DNA from: Paractinoplanes ferrugineus
Lineage (GTDB): Bacteria; Actinomycetota; Actinomycetes; Mycobacteriales; Micromonosporaceae
Reading direction: 5' to 3'
DNA length: 40,738 nucleotides
NCBI RefSeq assembly: GCF_016862195.1
Contig: NZ_BOMM01000015.1
Coordinates: forward strand, 1-40,738
Shown here: in pieces, positions 15,155 to 23,348 of the stretch
Layout of the letters: each line of letters begins with the position of its first letter
Position numbering within the stretch: position 1 is the first letter of the stretch
Made by a program: the position numbers and the translations under genes
The notes under the pieces: model-generated
The model's database searches: none
What the model was told of the DNA's origin: nothing
The model's input: the letters and a program-made list of their open reading frames with translations, nothing else

Positions 15155-17103
15155 CGGCGTTTCGCCTCCCAGGTGCCGCCCAGTGCCCGGCCGAGGATAG
15201 CCATGAACTCTCCCAGGTGGCGCGGCTGGGCGCCGTGGTCGTGGGGGTCGGACACCCGGCTCTGGTCGCCCATGACGGAGCCGCTGGAGTAGCTGAGCAC
15301 CTGGATCGTCTCGTAGCGGTCGGTGTCGTCGGGCAGGGCGGCGTTGAGGTCGAAGAGCAGGTCGCCGGTGAGCGTGACGGCCGGCTTGCCGGGCACCGAG
15401 GGTGGGCCGACGACTCCGGGGACGGCCGGCACGGTGGTGGTCGCGAGTGTGGCGTATTCCTGCACGATCCGCTGGGCGAACGCACCCGGTCTCACTCCGG
15501 CGGTGACGGTGGCGGCGAGGGCGCCGGCCGAGCTGCGGGCCACCATGGCGGTCTGCAACTGGGTGGCGATCGTGGCGGGGGTGGGCGCGGTGGCCGGGGC
15601 GGGGGCGCCGGCCGGGCCGGTGGTGTCACCGACCGGCGGTTCGTGGCCGGTGACGCGTACGTAATCGCCGGGGTGCAGTTGATATTCGTCCTGCAGGCCG
15701 ATCAGGTGACCGAACTCGTGCGGGATGGTGTTCTTCGCGTCGGGGTCGGCGAGGTACCACTCGCCGGCGTTCGCCCGGCCGGAGCCGGTCAGCACCTTCA
15801 CCTGGTTGGCGTCGCCACCGCCGCCGCTGGTCATCTGGAAGTCGATGGGCAGCGAGTTGCCGGAGGCGGCGTCCACCCCTTGGTATTGGTTCCAGGTCGC
15901 CGGCACATAGCCGAACCACGCCCCGGGCGGCGGCGGTCCGACGAAAGTGACCTTGGCGGTGACCAGCATCCGGGTCTTCTGGATCTCCCACGAGTAGTGC
16001 GAGCCCTCGGCGCCGACCATGCTGTAGGTCGCGCCGCCGACGACCTCCGTCCACTGCCTGTCGACCGCGCCGGTCAGGGAGCCGGGTGACGCCACGTCGA
16101 GGGCGTCCCAGGTGGCCTTGTCGGCGGTGCCGGTGGCGGGCAGCGGCGGCACCCGCCCGGTCTGGAAGGCGCGCAGCGCGGCCAGCGTCTTCGGGCCGAA
16201 CGCGCCGTCGTCCTTGAGTGCCGGTGACGCCCCGGCGGTGTTCAGCTTCTGCTGCAACTCGTGGACGGCCGGCCCGCCGGTCAGCCCGCCGACGCCGGTG
16301 AAGGGGTGCAACGAGGTGCCGGCCACTTGCGTACCCAAGGAATTCGCCGTGCCGCTCGTGGTGTTCTGCTCGACCTGCGTGCCGCCGGCGCCTTCGGGCG
16401 CCAGGAAACCACCCTTTACCCCGGAATCCAGGGCGGTCCACATCGCGGCGTCGACGGTTGCGGTCGGGAAGCGGTGCAGGGCGGCGATCTCGTACGCGAT
16501 GACCGCGCCGAGCATCGGTCCGTCGAAGATCGCGTTGATGATCAGCCGGGGGCTGGCCCCGACGGCGTTGAGTTTCTGTTGCGCGAACCCCACGTCGGTG
16601 CCGGTGGCGCCGCTGGCGAGGACCACCCGCACGGGTGCCGGCAGGGCGGCGAAGGCGGCGTCGATCTGCGCCTTGGTGACCGGGTCGGCGACCCCGGTGA
16701 CCGGCACGATCCCGGCGCCGGTCTGGAAGTTGCGGACGGCGGCCTCGGTCAGCGGGCCGTACTTCCCGTCCTCGGTGAGCGGCGCCGCCGAGGCTTGCAG
16801 CCGGCTGAGCTCGACCTGGAGATCCTGCACGGAATCCCCGTGCGCTCCCGACGTGACGCCACCGCCGGGTGCCGGCGGCGCTCCCCCACCCGGCGCCGGC
16901 GGCTGCCCGACGAACCGCGCCACCTGCGCGTTCCCGGCGAACTGCCCGAGCTCGCCGAGCGCGGCCCCGGCCGGTGCCCCCGGCAGCATCCGGGCCATCG
17001 CGGCGTTGCCCGCGGCCAGCAGGATCCGCGGGTCGGGGCCGAGCGTGTTGACGTCGGGCGTGTCCTGCGGCTTCAGGACCCGCTGAGCAGCGATGTCGGA
17101 CAC
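15151..17103 (-). CDS. HExxH metallopeptidase with GNAxxAR motifs and peptidoglycan-binding-like repeats
   Basis: 650 residues from GTG 17103 (the frame continues upstream, but without ribosome site or sensible protein). The N-terminus lacks a signal peptide and carries two short motifs, LLAAGNAAMARML and FAGNAQVARFV. They resemble the GNxAVxRL elements common in cargo of extracellular contractile injection systems (eCIS). Three PG_binding_1-like units follow at about 85-150 (GKYGPLTEAAVRNFQTGAG), 160-225 and 275-337 (GAFGPKTLAALRAFQTG). A later domain has the zinc motif IPHEFGHLIGLQDEYQ (His462, Glu463, His466). The C-terminal region has an Ala/Pro linker and a helical tail. A plausible role is a non-classically exported peptidase toxin; the eCIS link is inference, since no sheath, tube or baseplate gene is present here. 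The coupled downstream gene may be its partner. Confidence 0.82.
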   Translation of the reverse strand: MSDIAAQRVLKPQDTPDVNTLGPDPRILLAAGNAAMARMLPGAPAGAALGELGQFAGNAQVARFVGQPPAPGGGAPPAPGGGVTSGAHGDSVQDLQVELSRLQASAAPLTEDGKYGPLTEAAVRNFQTGAGIVPVTGVADPVTKAQIDAAFAALPAPVRVVLASGATGTDVGFAQQKLNAVGASPRLIINAIFDGPMLGAVIAYEIAALHRFPTATVDAAMWTALDSGVKGGFLAPEGAGGTQVEQNTTSGTANSLGTQVAGTSLHPFTGVGGLTGGPAVHELQQKLNTAGASPALKDDGAFGPKTLAALRAFQTGRVPPLPATGTADKATWDALDVASPGSLTGAVDRQWTEVVGGATYSMVGAEGSHYSWEIQKTRMLVTAKVTFVGPPPPGAWFGYVPATWNQYQGVDAASGNSLPIDFQMTSGGGGDANQVKVLTGSGRANAGEWYLADPDAKNTIPHEFGHLIGLQDEYQLHPGDYVRVTGHEPPVGDTTGPAGAPAPATAPTPATIATQLQTAMVARSSAGALAATVTAGVRPGAFAQRIVQEYATLATTTVPAVPGVVGPPSVPGKPAVTLTGDLLFDLNAALPDDTDRYETIQVLSYSSGSVMGDQSRVSDPHDHGAQPRHLGEFMAILGRALGGTWEAKRR

Positions 17104-17213
17104 GGCACGACCCCCGGGCGGTTGGGCGACACGTCGAGCTTCGACCGCCGGGCCGTGCCGGCCAAGGGCGTTCGGGCGGTCTTTCGCGCAGTCCGGTCCG
17201 GCGCGCACCGTTC

Positions 17214-17238
17214 GAGGGGGGTACAGCTGGTACCTCTC
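17214..17238. promoter_or_regulatory. Inverted repeat upstream of the aldo/keto reductase
   Basis: Perfect GGTAC/GTACC arms (17220-17224 and 17230-17234) around AGCTG, with partly matching flanks GAGG and CTCTC. It lies about 35-55 bases before ATG 17271, where a MerR- or TetR-type operator would sit. Short and possibly chance in GC-rich DNA. Confidence 0.3.
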
Positions 17239-17270
17239 AACGCGGACGCCGTACCCATAGCGTCGTTCTC

Positions 17271-18140
17271 ATGAACGAGGAACTGGTGCTCAACAACGGT
17301 GTCGTGATGCCCGCGCTCGGCTTCGGGGTGTTTCAGAGTCCGCCCGAGGAGACCGCGGCGGCCGTCGCGGAGGCGTTGCGGGTCGGCTATCGGCACGTCG
17401 ACACGGCCGCCGCCTACGGCAACGAACGGCAGGTCGGCGAGGCGATCCGGGGTACGGATGTGTTCGTCGAGACCAAGATCTGGGTCAGCGACTACGGGTT
17501 CGACGAGACGCTGCACGCCTTCGACAAGGCCACCCGCAAGCTCGGCGTCGACCGCATCGACCTGCTGATCCTGCACCAGCCGGCGCCCGACCGGTTCGAG
17601 CGCACGATCGCGGCCTACCGGGCGCTGGAGAAGCTCCTCGCCGACGGCGGGGTGCGGGCGATCGGGGTCAGCAACTTCATGCGCCACCATCTGACGGAGC
17701 TGCTGGCGCGCGCCGACGTGGTGCCGGCGGTCAACCAGATCGAGCTGCACCCGTACTTCAGTCAGCCGGATGTGCAGAAGGCCGACGCCGAGCACGGCAT
17801 CCTGACCCAGGCCTGGTCGCCGATCGGCGGGATCACCTTCTATCCGGGCTGGGGCGAACAGCGGCGCAGCGTCCTGCAGGACCCGGTGATCGGCGAGATC
17901 GCGGGTGCGCACGGCCGGACGCCGGCTCAGGTGATGCTGCGCTGGCAGTTGCAGCACGGCCGGTCGGCCATCCCGAAGTCGACGAACCCGGGCCGGATCG
18001 CGGAGAACTTCGACGTCTTCGGCTTCGAGCTCAGCGACGAGGAGATGGGCCGGATCGACGCCCTGGACCGGGGCGTCCGCAACGGGCCCGACCCGGAGGA
18101 GCCGCGCGACATCTTCGACCGGGTCATCCCCGAGGACTGA
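17271..18140 (+). CDS. Aldo/keto reductase
   Basis: 289-residue NADPH-dependent carbonyl reductase of the AKR superfamily (2,5-diketo-gluconate reductase-like subgroup). The catalytic tetrad is visible: Asp44 (HVDTAAAYGNE), Tyr49, Lys69 (FVETKIW) and His102 (LLILHQPA). The barrel strand VRAIGVSNF, NQIELHPYFSQ and the cofactor loop SAIPKSTNPGRIAENFDVF are all standard. ATG 17271 sits just after GTTCTC with no strong Shine-Dalgarno, so a leaderless or weakly initiated message is possible. It is cytoplasmic and monocistronic: the downstream gene has its own 112-base upstream region. Likely substrates are aldehydes or ketones of detoxification; not assignable. Confidence 0.95.
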   Translation: MNEELVLNNGVVMPALGFGVFQSPPEETAAAVAEALRVGYRHVDTAAAYGNERQVGEAIRGTDVFVETKIWVSDYGFDETLHAFDKATRKLGVDRIDLLILHQPAPDRFERTIAAYRALEKLLADGGVRAIGVSNFMRHHLTELLARADVVPAVNQIELHPYFSQPDVQKADAEHGILTQAWSPIGGITFYPGWGEQRRSVLQDPVIGEIAGAHGRTPAQVMLRWQLQHGRSAIPKSTNPGRIAENFDVFGFELSDEEMGRIDALDRGVRNGPDPEEPRDIFDRVIPED

Positions 18141-18252
18141 GCGGCGCGGCCGGCTCGGCGGGCACACGCGCGGCGCAGCGGTGGACGGGGACCGGCGAGG
18201 GGCGTACCTTAACCGGTTCAGGCATTGAATTTTATCGATCTTAGGGGTCGTC
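18141..18252 (+). promoter_or_regulatory. Promoter region of the CBM2 esterase
   Basis: 112 bases. They hold a perfect AACCGGTT palindrome (18211-18218, extended to TTAACCGGTTCA) and an AT-rich stretch GAATTTTATCGATCTTA (about 18227-18243), a plausible promoter core. AGGGG just before the ATG is the likely ribosome site. The CebR-type operator TGGGAGCGCTCCCA known from actinobacterial cellulase genes is absent. Confidence 0.4.
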
Positions 18253-19785
18253 ATGCGCCGAGCTGTTGCCGCCACCGCGACCGTTGCCGTCGCGGCCGGT
18301 GCCGTTCTCGTCAGCGCGATCGCCGCCCAGGCCGCCGCCGGCTGCCGGGTCAGCTACGCGGTGACCAGCCAGTGGCAGGGCGGGTTCGGGGCGACCGTCG
18401 ACGTCACCAACCTCGGCGACGCCCTCAGCGGCTGGCGACTGACCTGGTCGTTCCCGGCCGGGCAGAAGGTCACCGCGCTGTGGAACGGGACGGTGAGCCA
18501 GTCCGGCACCCAGGTCACGGTCGGCAACGCGACCTGGAACGGCACGGTCGCGAGCGGCGGCAAGGCCTCGGTCGGCTTCAACGGCACGTGGACCGGCGCG
18601 AACCCGGCGCCGACCGACTTCGCGCTCAACGGCGTCGCCTGCGACGGGGGCACCGGTCCGACCCCGACCCCGACGACCAGCCCGACCGGCGGGCCGACGC
18701 CCACGCCCACCCCGACACCGAGCCTGTCGCCCACGCCGACGCCGACGCCCACCGGTGGGCCGGTGAAGGTCCTGGGCCAGGTGAGCACCGTCGGGCGGGT
18801 GCGGGACAACGGCACCTCGGTCCAGTTCACCTGGCCGGGCACCTACTTCGAAGGGCGCTTCCGCGGCACCGGCGTCGGCCTGGTCCTCAACGACTCCACC
18901 AACGACTACGTCGTGCAGGTCGACGGCGCGACGGTGGCCACCCTGGTGACGCCGGGGCGGACCACCTACTGGGTCCGTGGCCTGGCGAGCGGCGACCACA
19001 CCGTACGCCTCGCGAAGCGCACCGAGAGCCCCTACGGCGCGGGTGAGTTCGGCGGGCTGGTGGCGGACAGCGGCGGGACGATCCTCGCGAAACCGGCGCT
19101 GCGCAGCCGGCAGATGGAGTTCATCGGCGACTCGTGGACGGCCGGCTACGGCGACATGTCGACGACGCGTGACTGCAACAGCAACGGCGGCGTCACCCGC
19201 AACACCAACGCCGACGTCGCGTTCGGGGCGCTCACCGCCAAGGGCTTCAACGCCGACTACCAGATCAACGCCTGGTCCGGCATGGGCATGGTGCGGAACT
19301 ACAACGGCCAGGGCACCGACAATTTCCGTACGTACTACGACACCGACCTGCAGGCCGCCTACTCGAGTCAGGCGTGGCCGGTGCCGAGCACGTGGCGGCC
19401 CCAGGTGGTGGTCATCGGGCTCGGCATCAACGACTTCTCCACCGCGCTCAACGCCGGCGAGAAGTGGACCACGATCGACCAGCTGGCCGCCGACTACCGC
19501 ACCGCCTACAACGGATTCCTCGACAAGCTGCGGGCGCGCTACGGGAGTTCGACCTACATCGTGCTGACCTACCCCGACCTGTCCTACCAGACGACCGCGT
19601 TCGCCGATTCCGTCCGGCGGATCGTGACCGACCGCAAGGACGCCCGGATCTCCGCGCTCTACTACGACAACAACGCCCTCGGCATGGACCTGCTGGGCTG
19701 CGACTGGCACCCGTCGCGGCACGACCACCAGATCCTCGCCGACGCGTTGACGCAGCACCTGAGGACACTGCCACTGGCCTGGTAG
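18253..19785 (+). CDS. Secreted CBM2-CE2/SGNH acetyl esterase
   Basis: 510 residues. A signal peptide (about 1-29, ending AQAAA) leads to a family 2 cellulose-binding module (about 31-131: CRVSYAVTSQWQGGF, LTWSFPAGQKV, LWNGTVSQSGTQVTVGNATWNG, GFNGTWTG) closed by the usual Cys pair. A Thr-Pro linker spans about 136-173. The C-terminal catalytic region has a CE2-type N-terminal jelly roll (GTYFEGRFRGTGVGLVLNDS) and an SGNH hydrolase core: Ser294 in FIGDSWTAGYG, GLGINDFS block III, and Asp484/His486 in CDWHPSRHDH. CE2 enzymes deacetylate xylan and other plant polysaccharides, so this is a secreted plant-biomass esterase. The start is fixed by the signal peptide. Confidence 0.95.
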   Translation: MRRAVAATATVAVAAGAVLVSAIAAQAAAGCRVSYAVTSQWQGGFGATVDVTNLGDALSGWRLTWSFPAGQKVTALWNGTVSQSGTQVTVGNATWNGTVASGGKASVGFNGTWTGANPAPTDFALNGVACDGGTGPTPTPTTSPTGGPTPTPTPTPSLSPTPTPTPTGGPVKVLGQVSTVGRVRDNGTSVQFTWPGTYFEGRFRGTGVGLVLNDSTNDYVVQVDGATVATLVTPGRTTYWVRGLASGDHTVRLAKRTESPYGAGEFGGLVADSGGTILAKPALRSRQMEFIGDSWTAGYGDMSTTRDCNSNGGVTRNTNADVAFGALTAKGFNADYQINAWSGMGMVRNYNGQGTDNFRTYYDTDLQAAYSSQAWPVPSTWRPQVVVIGLGINDFSTALNAGEKWTTIDQLAADYRTAYNGFLDKLRARYGSSTYIVLTYPDLSYQTTAFADSVRRIVTDRKDARISALYYDNNALGMDLLGCDWHPSRHDHQILADALTQHLRTLPLAW

Positions 19786-19825
19786 GACTACCATCCCTGA
19801 CACTCGGTCGAGGTGGGGGACATCG

Positions 19826-20131
19826 ATGACGGTGCAGGTGAAGTCCGACCATTTGCGGGTGGCGGCCCGCAAGCTGCGGGAGGAAGCCGCCGAAAGCCTG
19901 CGCCGGGCGGCGGAGCAGCTGGCGGTGCCGGAGAAGCAGTACGGCGTGGCGGCGGCCTTCGACCACTACACGACGGCCGCCGCCTACCGGGCGTACGCCA
20001 CCGCGATGGAGGAGGAGTTCCGCCTGCTCGAACAGGCGTGCCGGCAACTGGCCGACGCCCTCGAGCAGACCGCCGGCGACTACGACCGGGCCGACAAGGC
20101 CTCGGCGCATCGGGTCGGTGGGGTGCGGTGA
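19826..20131 (+). CDS. Small ESX (type VII secretion) substrate, EspC/WXG100-like
   Basis: 101 residues, nearly all helix: MTVQVKSDHLRVAARKLREEAAESL, a turn, then a second long helix with alternating Ala (AYRAYATAMEEEFRLLEQACRQLADALEQTAG). It ends in DYDRADKASAHR, which contains the YxxxD general type VII export signal (YDRAD). It lacks a clear WxG turn, so an EspC-like family rather than classic WXG100. GGGGGA lies before ATG 19826. Its stop overlaps the next gene's GTG by four bases, making it the likely heterodimer partner or chaperone of that effector. No EccC/EccD secretion machinery is in the window. Confidence 0.85.
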   Translation: MTVQVKSDHLRVAARKLREEAAESLRRAAEQLAVPEKQYGVAAAFDHYTTAAAYRAYATAMEEEFRLLEQACRQLADALEQTAGDYDRADKASAHRVGGVR

Positions 20132-21705
20132 ACGAGGAGAACATCGGCAAGCTCAAGCACGAGCAGGGCAACATCCACGCCGCGACCGGGGTCTGGGGCA
20201 CCGACGAGCTGGCCGGCGGATGCGCCGCGGCGGCCGCGATCCCCGGTTTCGCCGGTGACTCGGGCACCGTCCACGACATCGCCGGCAACATCGGCAGGAC
20301 GCACGAGATCGCGACCAAGGCGTGGGAGAGCATCCGGGCGGTCGGCTACGACGGTGGCGGCATCGGGGCGAGCTGGGTGGGTGACGCCCACGTGGCGGCG
20401 CAGGACGCGGTGCGGGCCCTGATGACCGACATCGACAGCCTGACCGACGCGATGCGAACGATGCCCGGCCGCCTCCGTGACTACGCGTCGGCGCTGGAGC
20501 AGCACACGCCCGCCGACAACGGCGCCGTCGACGAGCTGACCGACGTCGCCGAGCAGGCCTCGAGGATGACCGCCCTGGGTTTCCTCCCCGACTTCGCCGA
20601 CTACGACGGTCAGAAGATGGCGGAGCTGCAATTCCGTGGAGCGCAGGCGGTCGACGCCCGGGTGACGGCCCACGAGCAGATCCGGGACCGGGGGCGCGAC
20701 CTCGCCTCGGTGCTGCGCGACAACGCCGGCCTGGCCCGCGGCCGGCGGTTGCGGGACTCGCCGATGAGCGCCCTCGACGAGATCGTGGTGGCCGAGGCCG
20801 GCAACAATCCGCTGTTCCAGGGCAACGGCGTCCTCACCCTCGCCCAGGAGGAGCGGGCCGCCGCGGCGATGAGCGGGCTCGGCGACGCCGACCGGCAGCG
20901 GATGATGGGGCTGCTGGGTTCGTCGCAGTCACCGGAGCAGCGGGCCTACCTGATGAAGATGCTCGCCGCGGGCTACTCGGTCGACGACGTGGCGAAGTTC
21001 AACGGCATGATCGCGGCGCACGGCGCCGACCCGCGCTGGCTGGCCGAGCACCTGACCCCGTTCACCATGGATTCCGACAGGCGCACCGGCGCCGACGGCA
21101 AGCAGTGGAACACCTTCGACGGGGCCCAGTGGACCCAGGGTCAGTACCCGACGTGCGTGGCCTCGTCGACCGTGGCCGCGCGCGCCGCCGTCGACCCGCT
21201 CTACGCCCTGCAGCTGACCACCGGCGGCCACCCGGGTGATCCGGCCCTCGACAACCCCGACGCGTTCGCCCAGCGCCTGCGGGAGCAGCAGGAACAGGTC
21301 TACGACGACGGTCGCGGCTGGACCCAGAAGCTCCCGGTCATCGGGTCGGACGGCATGTCCAACGACCAGTCGGAGACGATCGCCGACGAGCAGATCGCCC
21401 CGCGCACCGGCGCGTCCTATCGGAACGTCGACATGGGCGGTTCGGACGCCCGCTACGACCGACTGCCGCAGATCGAGCAGGCGGTCGACGAGGGCTACCC
21501 GGTTCCGGTCTCGACCCGCGGCGACGAGGGCGGCCACCAGATGATGATCGTCGGCCACCAGGGCGACCAACTCCAGATCTACAACCCGTGGGGCTACACC
21601 TACTGGGTGAGCGAGGACGCGTTCATGGCCGGTGACATCAGCAACGGCACCGAGGGCCTGCCCGGCAAGCCGATGTCGGTGCGCCTTCCCACGGAGGTGA
21701 AGTGA
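20128..21705 (+). CDS. Type VII-associated effector with C39/papain-like cysteine peptidase domain
   Basis: 525 residues from GTG 20128, coupled to the small ESX substrate. Residues 1-130 are helical with ESX-like spacing (GIGASWVGDAHVAAQDAVRAL contains a WVG turn followed by helix). Residues 130-310 are a mixed helical linker (SALDEIVVAEAGNNPLFQGNGVLT). The C-terminal domain has the cysteine-peptidase layout: WTQGQYPTCVASSTVAARAAV (Cys343, oxyanion Gln337 or Gln339), then GDEGGHQMMIVGHQGDQLQIYNPWGY with His470 and Asn486 as the other triad members. No signal peptide is seen, as expected for an ESX substrate. The probable role is a secreted peptidase acting on neighbours or wall proteins. A chagasin-like inhibitor gene lies tail to tail about 300 bases away. 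Confidence 0.83.
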   Translation: MNEENIGKLKHEQGNIHAATGVWGTDELAGGCAAAAAIPGFAGDSGTVHDIAGNIGRTHEIATKAWESIRAVGYDGGGIGASWVGDAHVAAQDAVRALMTDIDSLTDAMRTMPGRLRDYASALEQHTPADNGAVDELTDVAEQASRMTALGFLPDFADYDGQKMAELQFRGAQAVDARVTAHEQIRDRGRDLASVLRDNAGLARGRRLRDSPMSALDEIVVAEAGNNPLFQGNGVLTLAQEERAAAAMSGLGDADRQRMMGLLGSSQSPEQRAYLMKMLAAGYSVDDVAKFNGMIAAHGADPRWLAEHLTPFTMDSDRRTGADGKQWNTFDGAQWTQGQYPTCVASSTVAARAAVDPLYALQLTTGGHPGDPALDNPDAFAQRLREQQEQVYDDGRGWTQKLPVIGSDGMSNDQSETIADEQIAPRTGASYRNVDMGGSDARYDRLPQIEQAVDEGYPVPVSTRGDEGGHQMMIVGHQGDQLQIYNPWGYTYWVSEDAFMAGDISNGTEGLPGKPMSVRLPTEVK

Positions 21706-22028
21706 TGCGGTTCCGCACCGACGAGCAGGCCCTGCAGGACGACGTGGCCGCGCTGCTGGCGGCCGGCGACTTCACCGACTCGCTGGTGCCGGCCGCGCTG
21801 CAGGCCGACCGGCTCGGCGTCGACCCGCGCTCGCTGGCGTTCCTGGCCGAGGTCGTGCGCCGGGGCGGCCTGGACTACGCGGCCCGGCTGCCCGAACCGC
21901 TGCCGACGCCGGAGCAGACCGCCCTGGTGCGCCCGTGGCTGGCGATCGGGGCCGGCAGCGACCGCCTGGCCCGCTGGCTCGACGCGGTGGCCGCCGTGCT
22001 CGAGGCGCGCCACCTCAGCGGACGGTGA
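21705..22028 (+). CDS. Small unknown protein of the type VII effector operon
   Basis: 107 residues. ATG 21705 overlaps the effector stop (TGATG), with GGAGG at 21693-21697; a GTG three bases earlier is possible. It is helical and Leu/Ala-rich (DEQALQDDVAALLAAGDFTDSL, RLGVDPRSLAFLAEVVRRGG, WLDAVAAVLEARHLSGR), with no signal peptide or membrane segment. Tight coupling makes it a candidate cytoplasmic chaperone or immunity protein for the upstream peptidase; no family was recognised. Its last 14 bases overlap the 3' end of the convergent inhibitor gene. Confidence 0.75.
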   Translation: MRFRTDEQALQDDVAALLAAGDFTDSLVPAALQADRLGVDPRSLAFLAEVVRRGGLDYAARLPEPLPTPEQTALVRPWLAIGAGSDRLARWLDAVAAVLEARHLSGR

Positions 22029-22470
22029 CGTTCCAGGTCACGGTGCGTTTCCTGGCCTGCGTGGCGGGGTTGTCGCAGCCCTGGAAACAATAGGACAGCG
22101 TCACCGACGTGCTGCCGGCCTTCGACGCGTCGTACGTGAAGAACTTGGTGCCCTCGCCCCCGCCCAGCAGCGGGTCGCGCACCCGGTCGAGCAGGCCGTC
22201 GTGGCGTGTTCGCTCGGCCGGCGTGCCGAGCAGCCCGGCCGCGTCGCCCGCCGCGGTCCACGAGTCGCCGACCGATCCGCCGCTGGTCGGCACGGCCAGC
22301 GAGAACCGGTCGCCGGCGTCGACCGGGACGCTCAGTTGCGACTCGGCGAAGACCGCGCCGTAGACCTGGTGCCGGTAGACCGCGACGCCGGCCCAGGCCA
22401 GGCCGGCCAGCACGACGACGGCCACGACGGCCCGGACAATGACGCGCGCGAATCCAGCCACGACCGGCAA
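22015..22470 (-). CDS. Membrane-anchored chagasin-like (I42) cysteine-peptidase inhibitor (candidate)
   Basis: 151 residues. One N-terminal membrane helix (about 12-31) precedes a roughly 100-residue beta-rich domain outside the membrane. The chagasin/ICP pattern can be followed: VDAGDRFSLAVPTSGGSVGDSW (positions of the NPTTGYxW loop), GGGEGTKFFTYDASKAGS (the GGxGxxxFxF loop) and SVTLSYCFQGC where family members have LxYxRPW. It ends RKRTVTWNVTV. Cys128 and Cys132 could form a disulfide. Chagasins block papain-type peptidases by inserting these three loops. The first and third loops are diverged, so the call is moderate. The gene is convergent with the cysteine-peptidase operon, overlapping its last gene by 14 bases, a fitting place for self-protection. 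Confidence 0.8.
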   Translation of the reverse strand: MPVVAGFARVIVRAVVAVVVLAGLAWAGVAVYRHQVYGAVFAESQLSVPVDAGDRFSLAVPTSGGSVGDSWTAAGDAAGLLGTPAERTRHDGLLDRVRDPLLGGGEGTKFFTYDASKAGSTSVTLSYCFQGCDNPATQARKRTVTWNVTVR

Positions 22471-22515
22471 CGATAGCGATCAGGCTCGAGACCGCGGTAT
22501 GGCAGGGTTGGTCGG

Positions 22516-23280
22516 GTGTCGAGCGCAGAGCTTTCGGTGACGGTGACGGACGAGGTCGGCCTGCTGGAGATGACCAGGCCGCCGGCCAACCACATCGACG
22601 AGTCGCTGCTGGGCCGGCTCGTCGACGCCGCCGTGGAACTCGACGGCAAGTGCCGAGTGCTCGTGCTCGCCTCGACGGGCCGCCACTTCTGCGCGGGCGC
22701 CGACCTCGGCGAGGGCGATTTCGTGCGGGACCGGGCCGCCGCGGCGGCCGGGCTCTACCGGCACGGGAAAAGGCTTTTCGGCGTACGGACCCCGATCGTC
22801 GCCGCCGTGCAGGGCAGTGCCGTCGGGGGCGGGCTCGGGCTGGCCTGCGCCGCCGATTTCCGGGTCGCCGAGGCGTCGACCCGGTTCGTGGCGAACTTCG
22901 CGCGGCTCGGCTTCCACCAGGGCTTCGGGCTCAGCGTCACGCTGCCCGAGCTGGTCGGCCGCCAGTTCGCGACGGACATGCTGCTGACCGCCCGGCGGGT
23001 CGGCGGCGAGGAGGCGGTCCGAGTCGGGCTGGCCGACCGCCTCGCCGCGCCGGGCCGGGTGCGCGACACCGCCTTGGAACTGGCCGGGCAGATCGCCGCG
23101 TCGGCACCGCTGGCCGTACGTTCCATCCGTGGCACGCTGCGCGGTGACCTGGTCGAACGGGTCGGGGCGGCCCTCGACCACGAGCTCGCCGAGCAGCGGG
23201 TGCTGTGGGCGACCCGGGACAGCGCCGAGGGGATCGAAGCCAGCCTCGAGCGCCGGACCCCGGCCTTTCTCGGCGAATAG
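22516..23280 (+). CDS. Enoyl-CoA hydratase/isomerase family protein (crotonase)
   Basis: 254 residues from GTG 22516. The crotonase fold signatures are present: HFCAGADLGEG (CoA/oxyanion loop), AAVQGSAVGGGLGLACAADFRVA, and the segment FARLGFHQGFGLSVTLPELVGRQFATDMLLTARRV followed by AVRVGLADRLA. In hydratases the two catalytic glutamates fall in the PEILIGTIPGAGG and AME positions; here those align with FARLGFHQGFG and ATD, so the first Glu appears absent and the second is Asp. It may therefore catalyse isomerisation, hydrolysis or another CoA-ester step. It starts 45 bases from the divergent inhibitor gene. No other fatty-acid genes are adjacent. Confidence 0.92.
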   Translation: MSSAELSVTVTDEVGLLEMTRPPANHIDESLLGRLVDAAVELDGKCRVLVLASTGRHFCAGADLGEGDFVRDRAAAAAGLYRHGKRLFGVRTPIVAAVQGSAVGGGLGLACAADFRVAEASTRFVANFARLGFHQGFGLSVTLPELVGRQFATDMLLTARRVGGEEAVRVGLADRLAAPGRVRDTALELAGQIAASAPLAVRSIRGTLRGDLVERVGAALDHELAEQRVLWATRDSAEGIEASLERRTPAFLGE

Positions 23281-23348
23281 CGATGGCCGTCGGATCGCCG
23301 ACGCCGCCCGGCCGCGGGTCCGGCCTACTATGGCGCCGAGGTGGACCG

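Noticed and set aside
23205..23348. Upstream extension of the papain-like protein
   Set aside because: It overlaps the end of the crotonase gene and has no peptidase-like sequence; ATG 23349 fits better.
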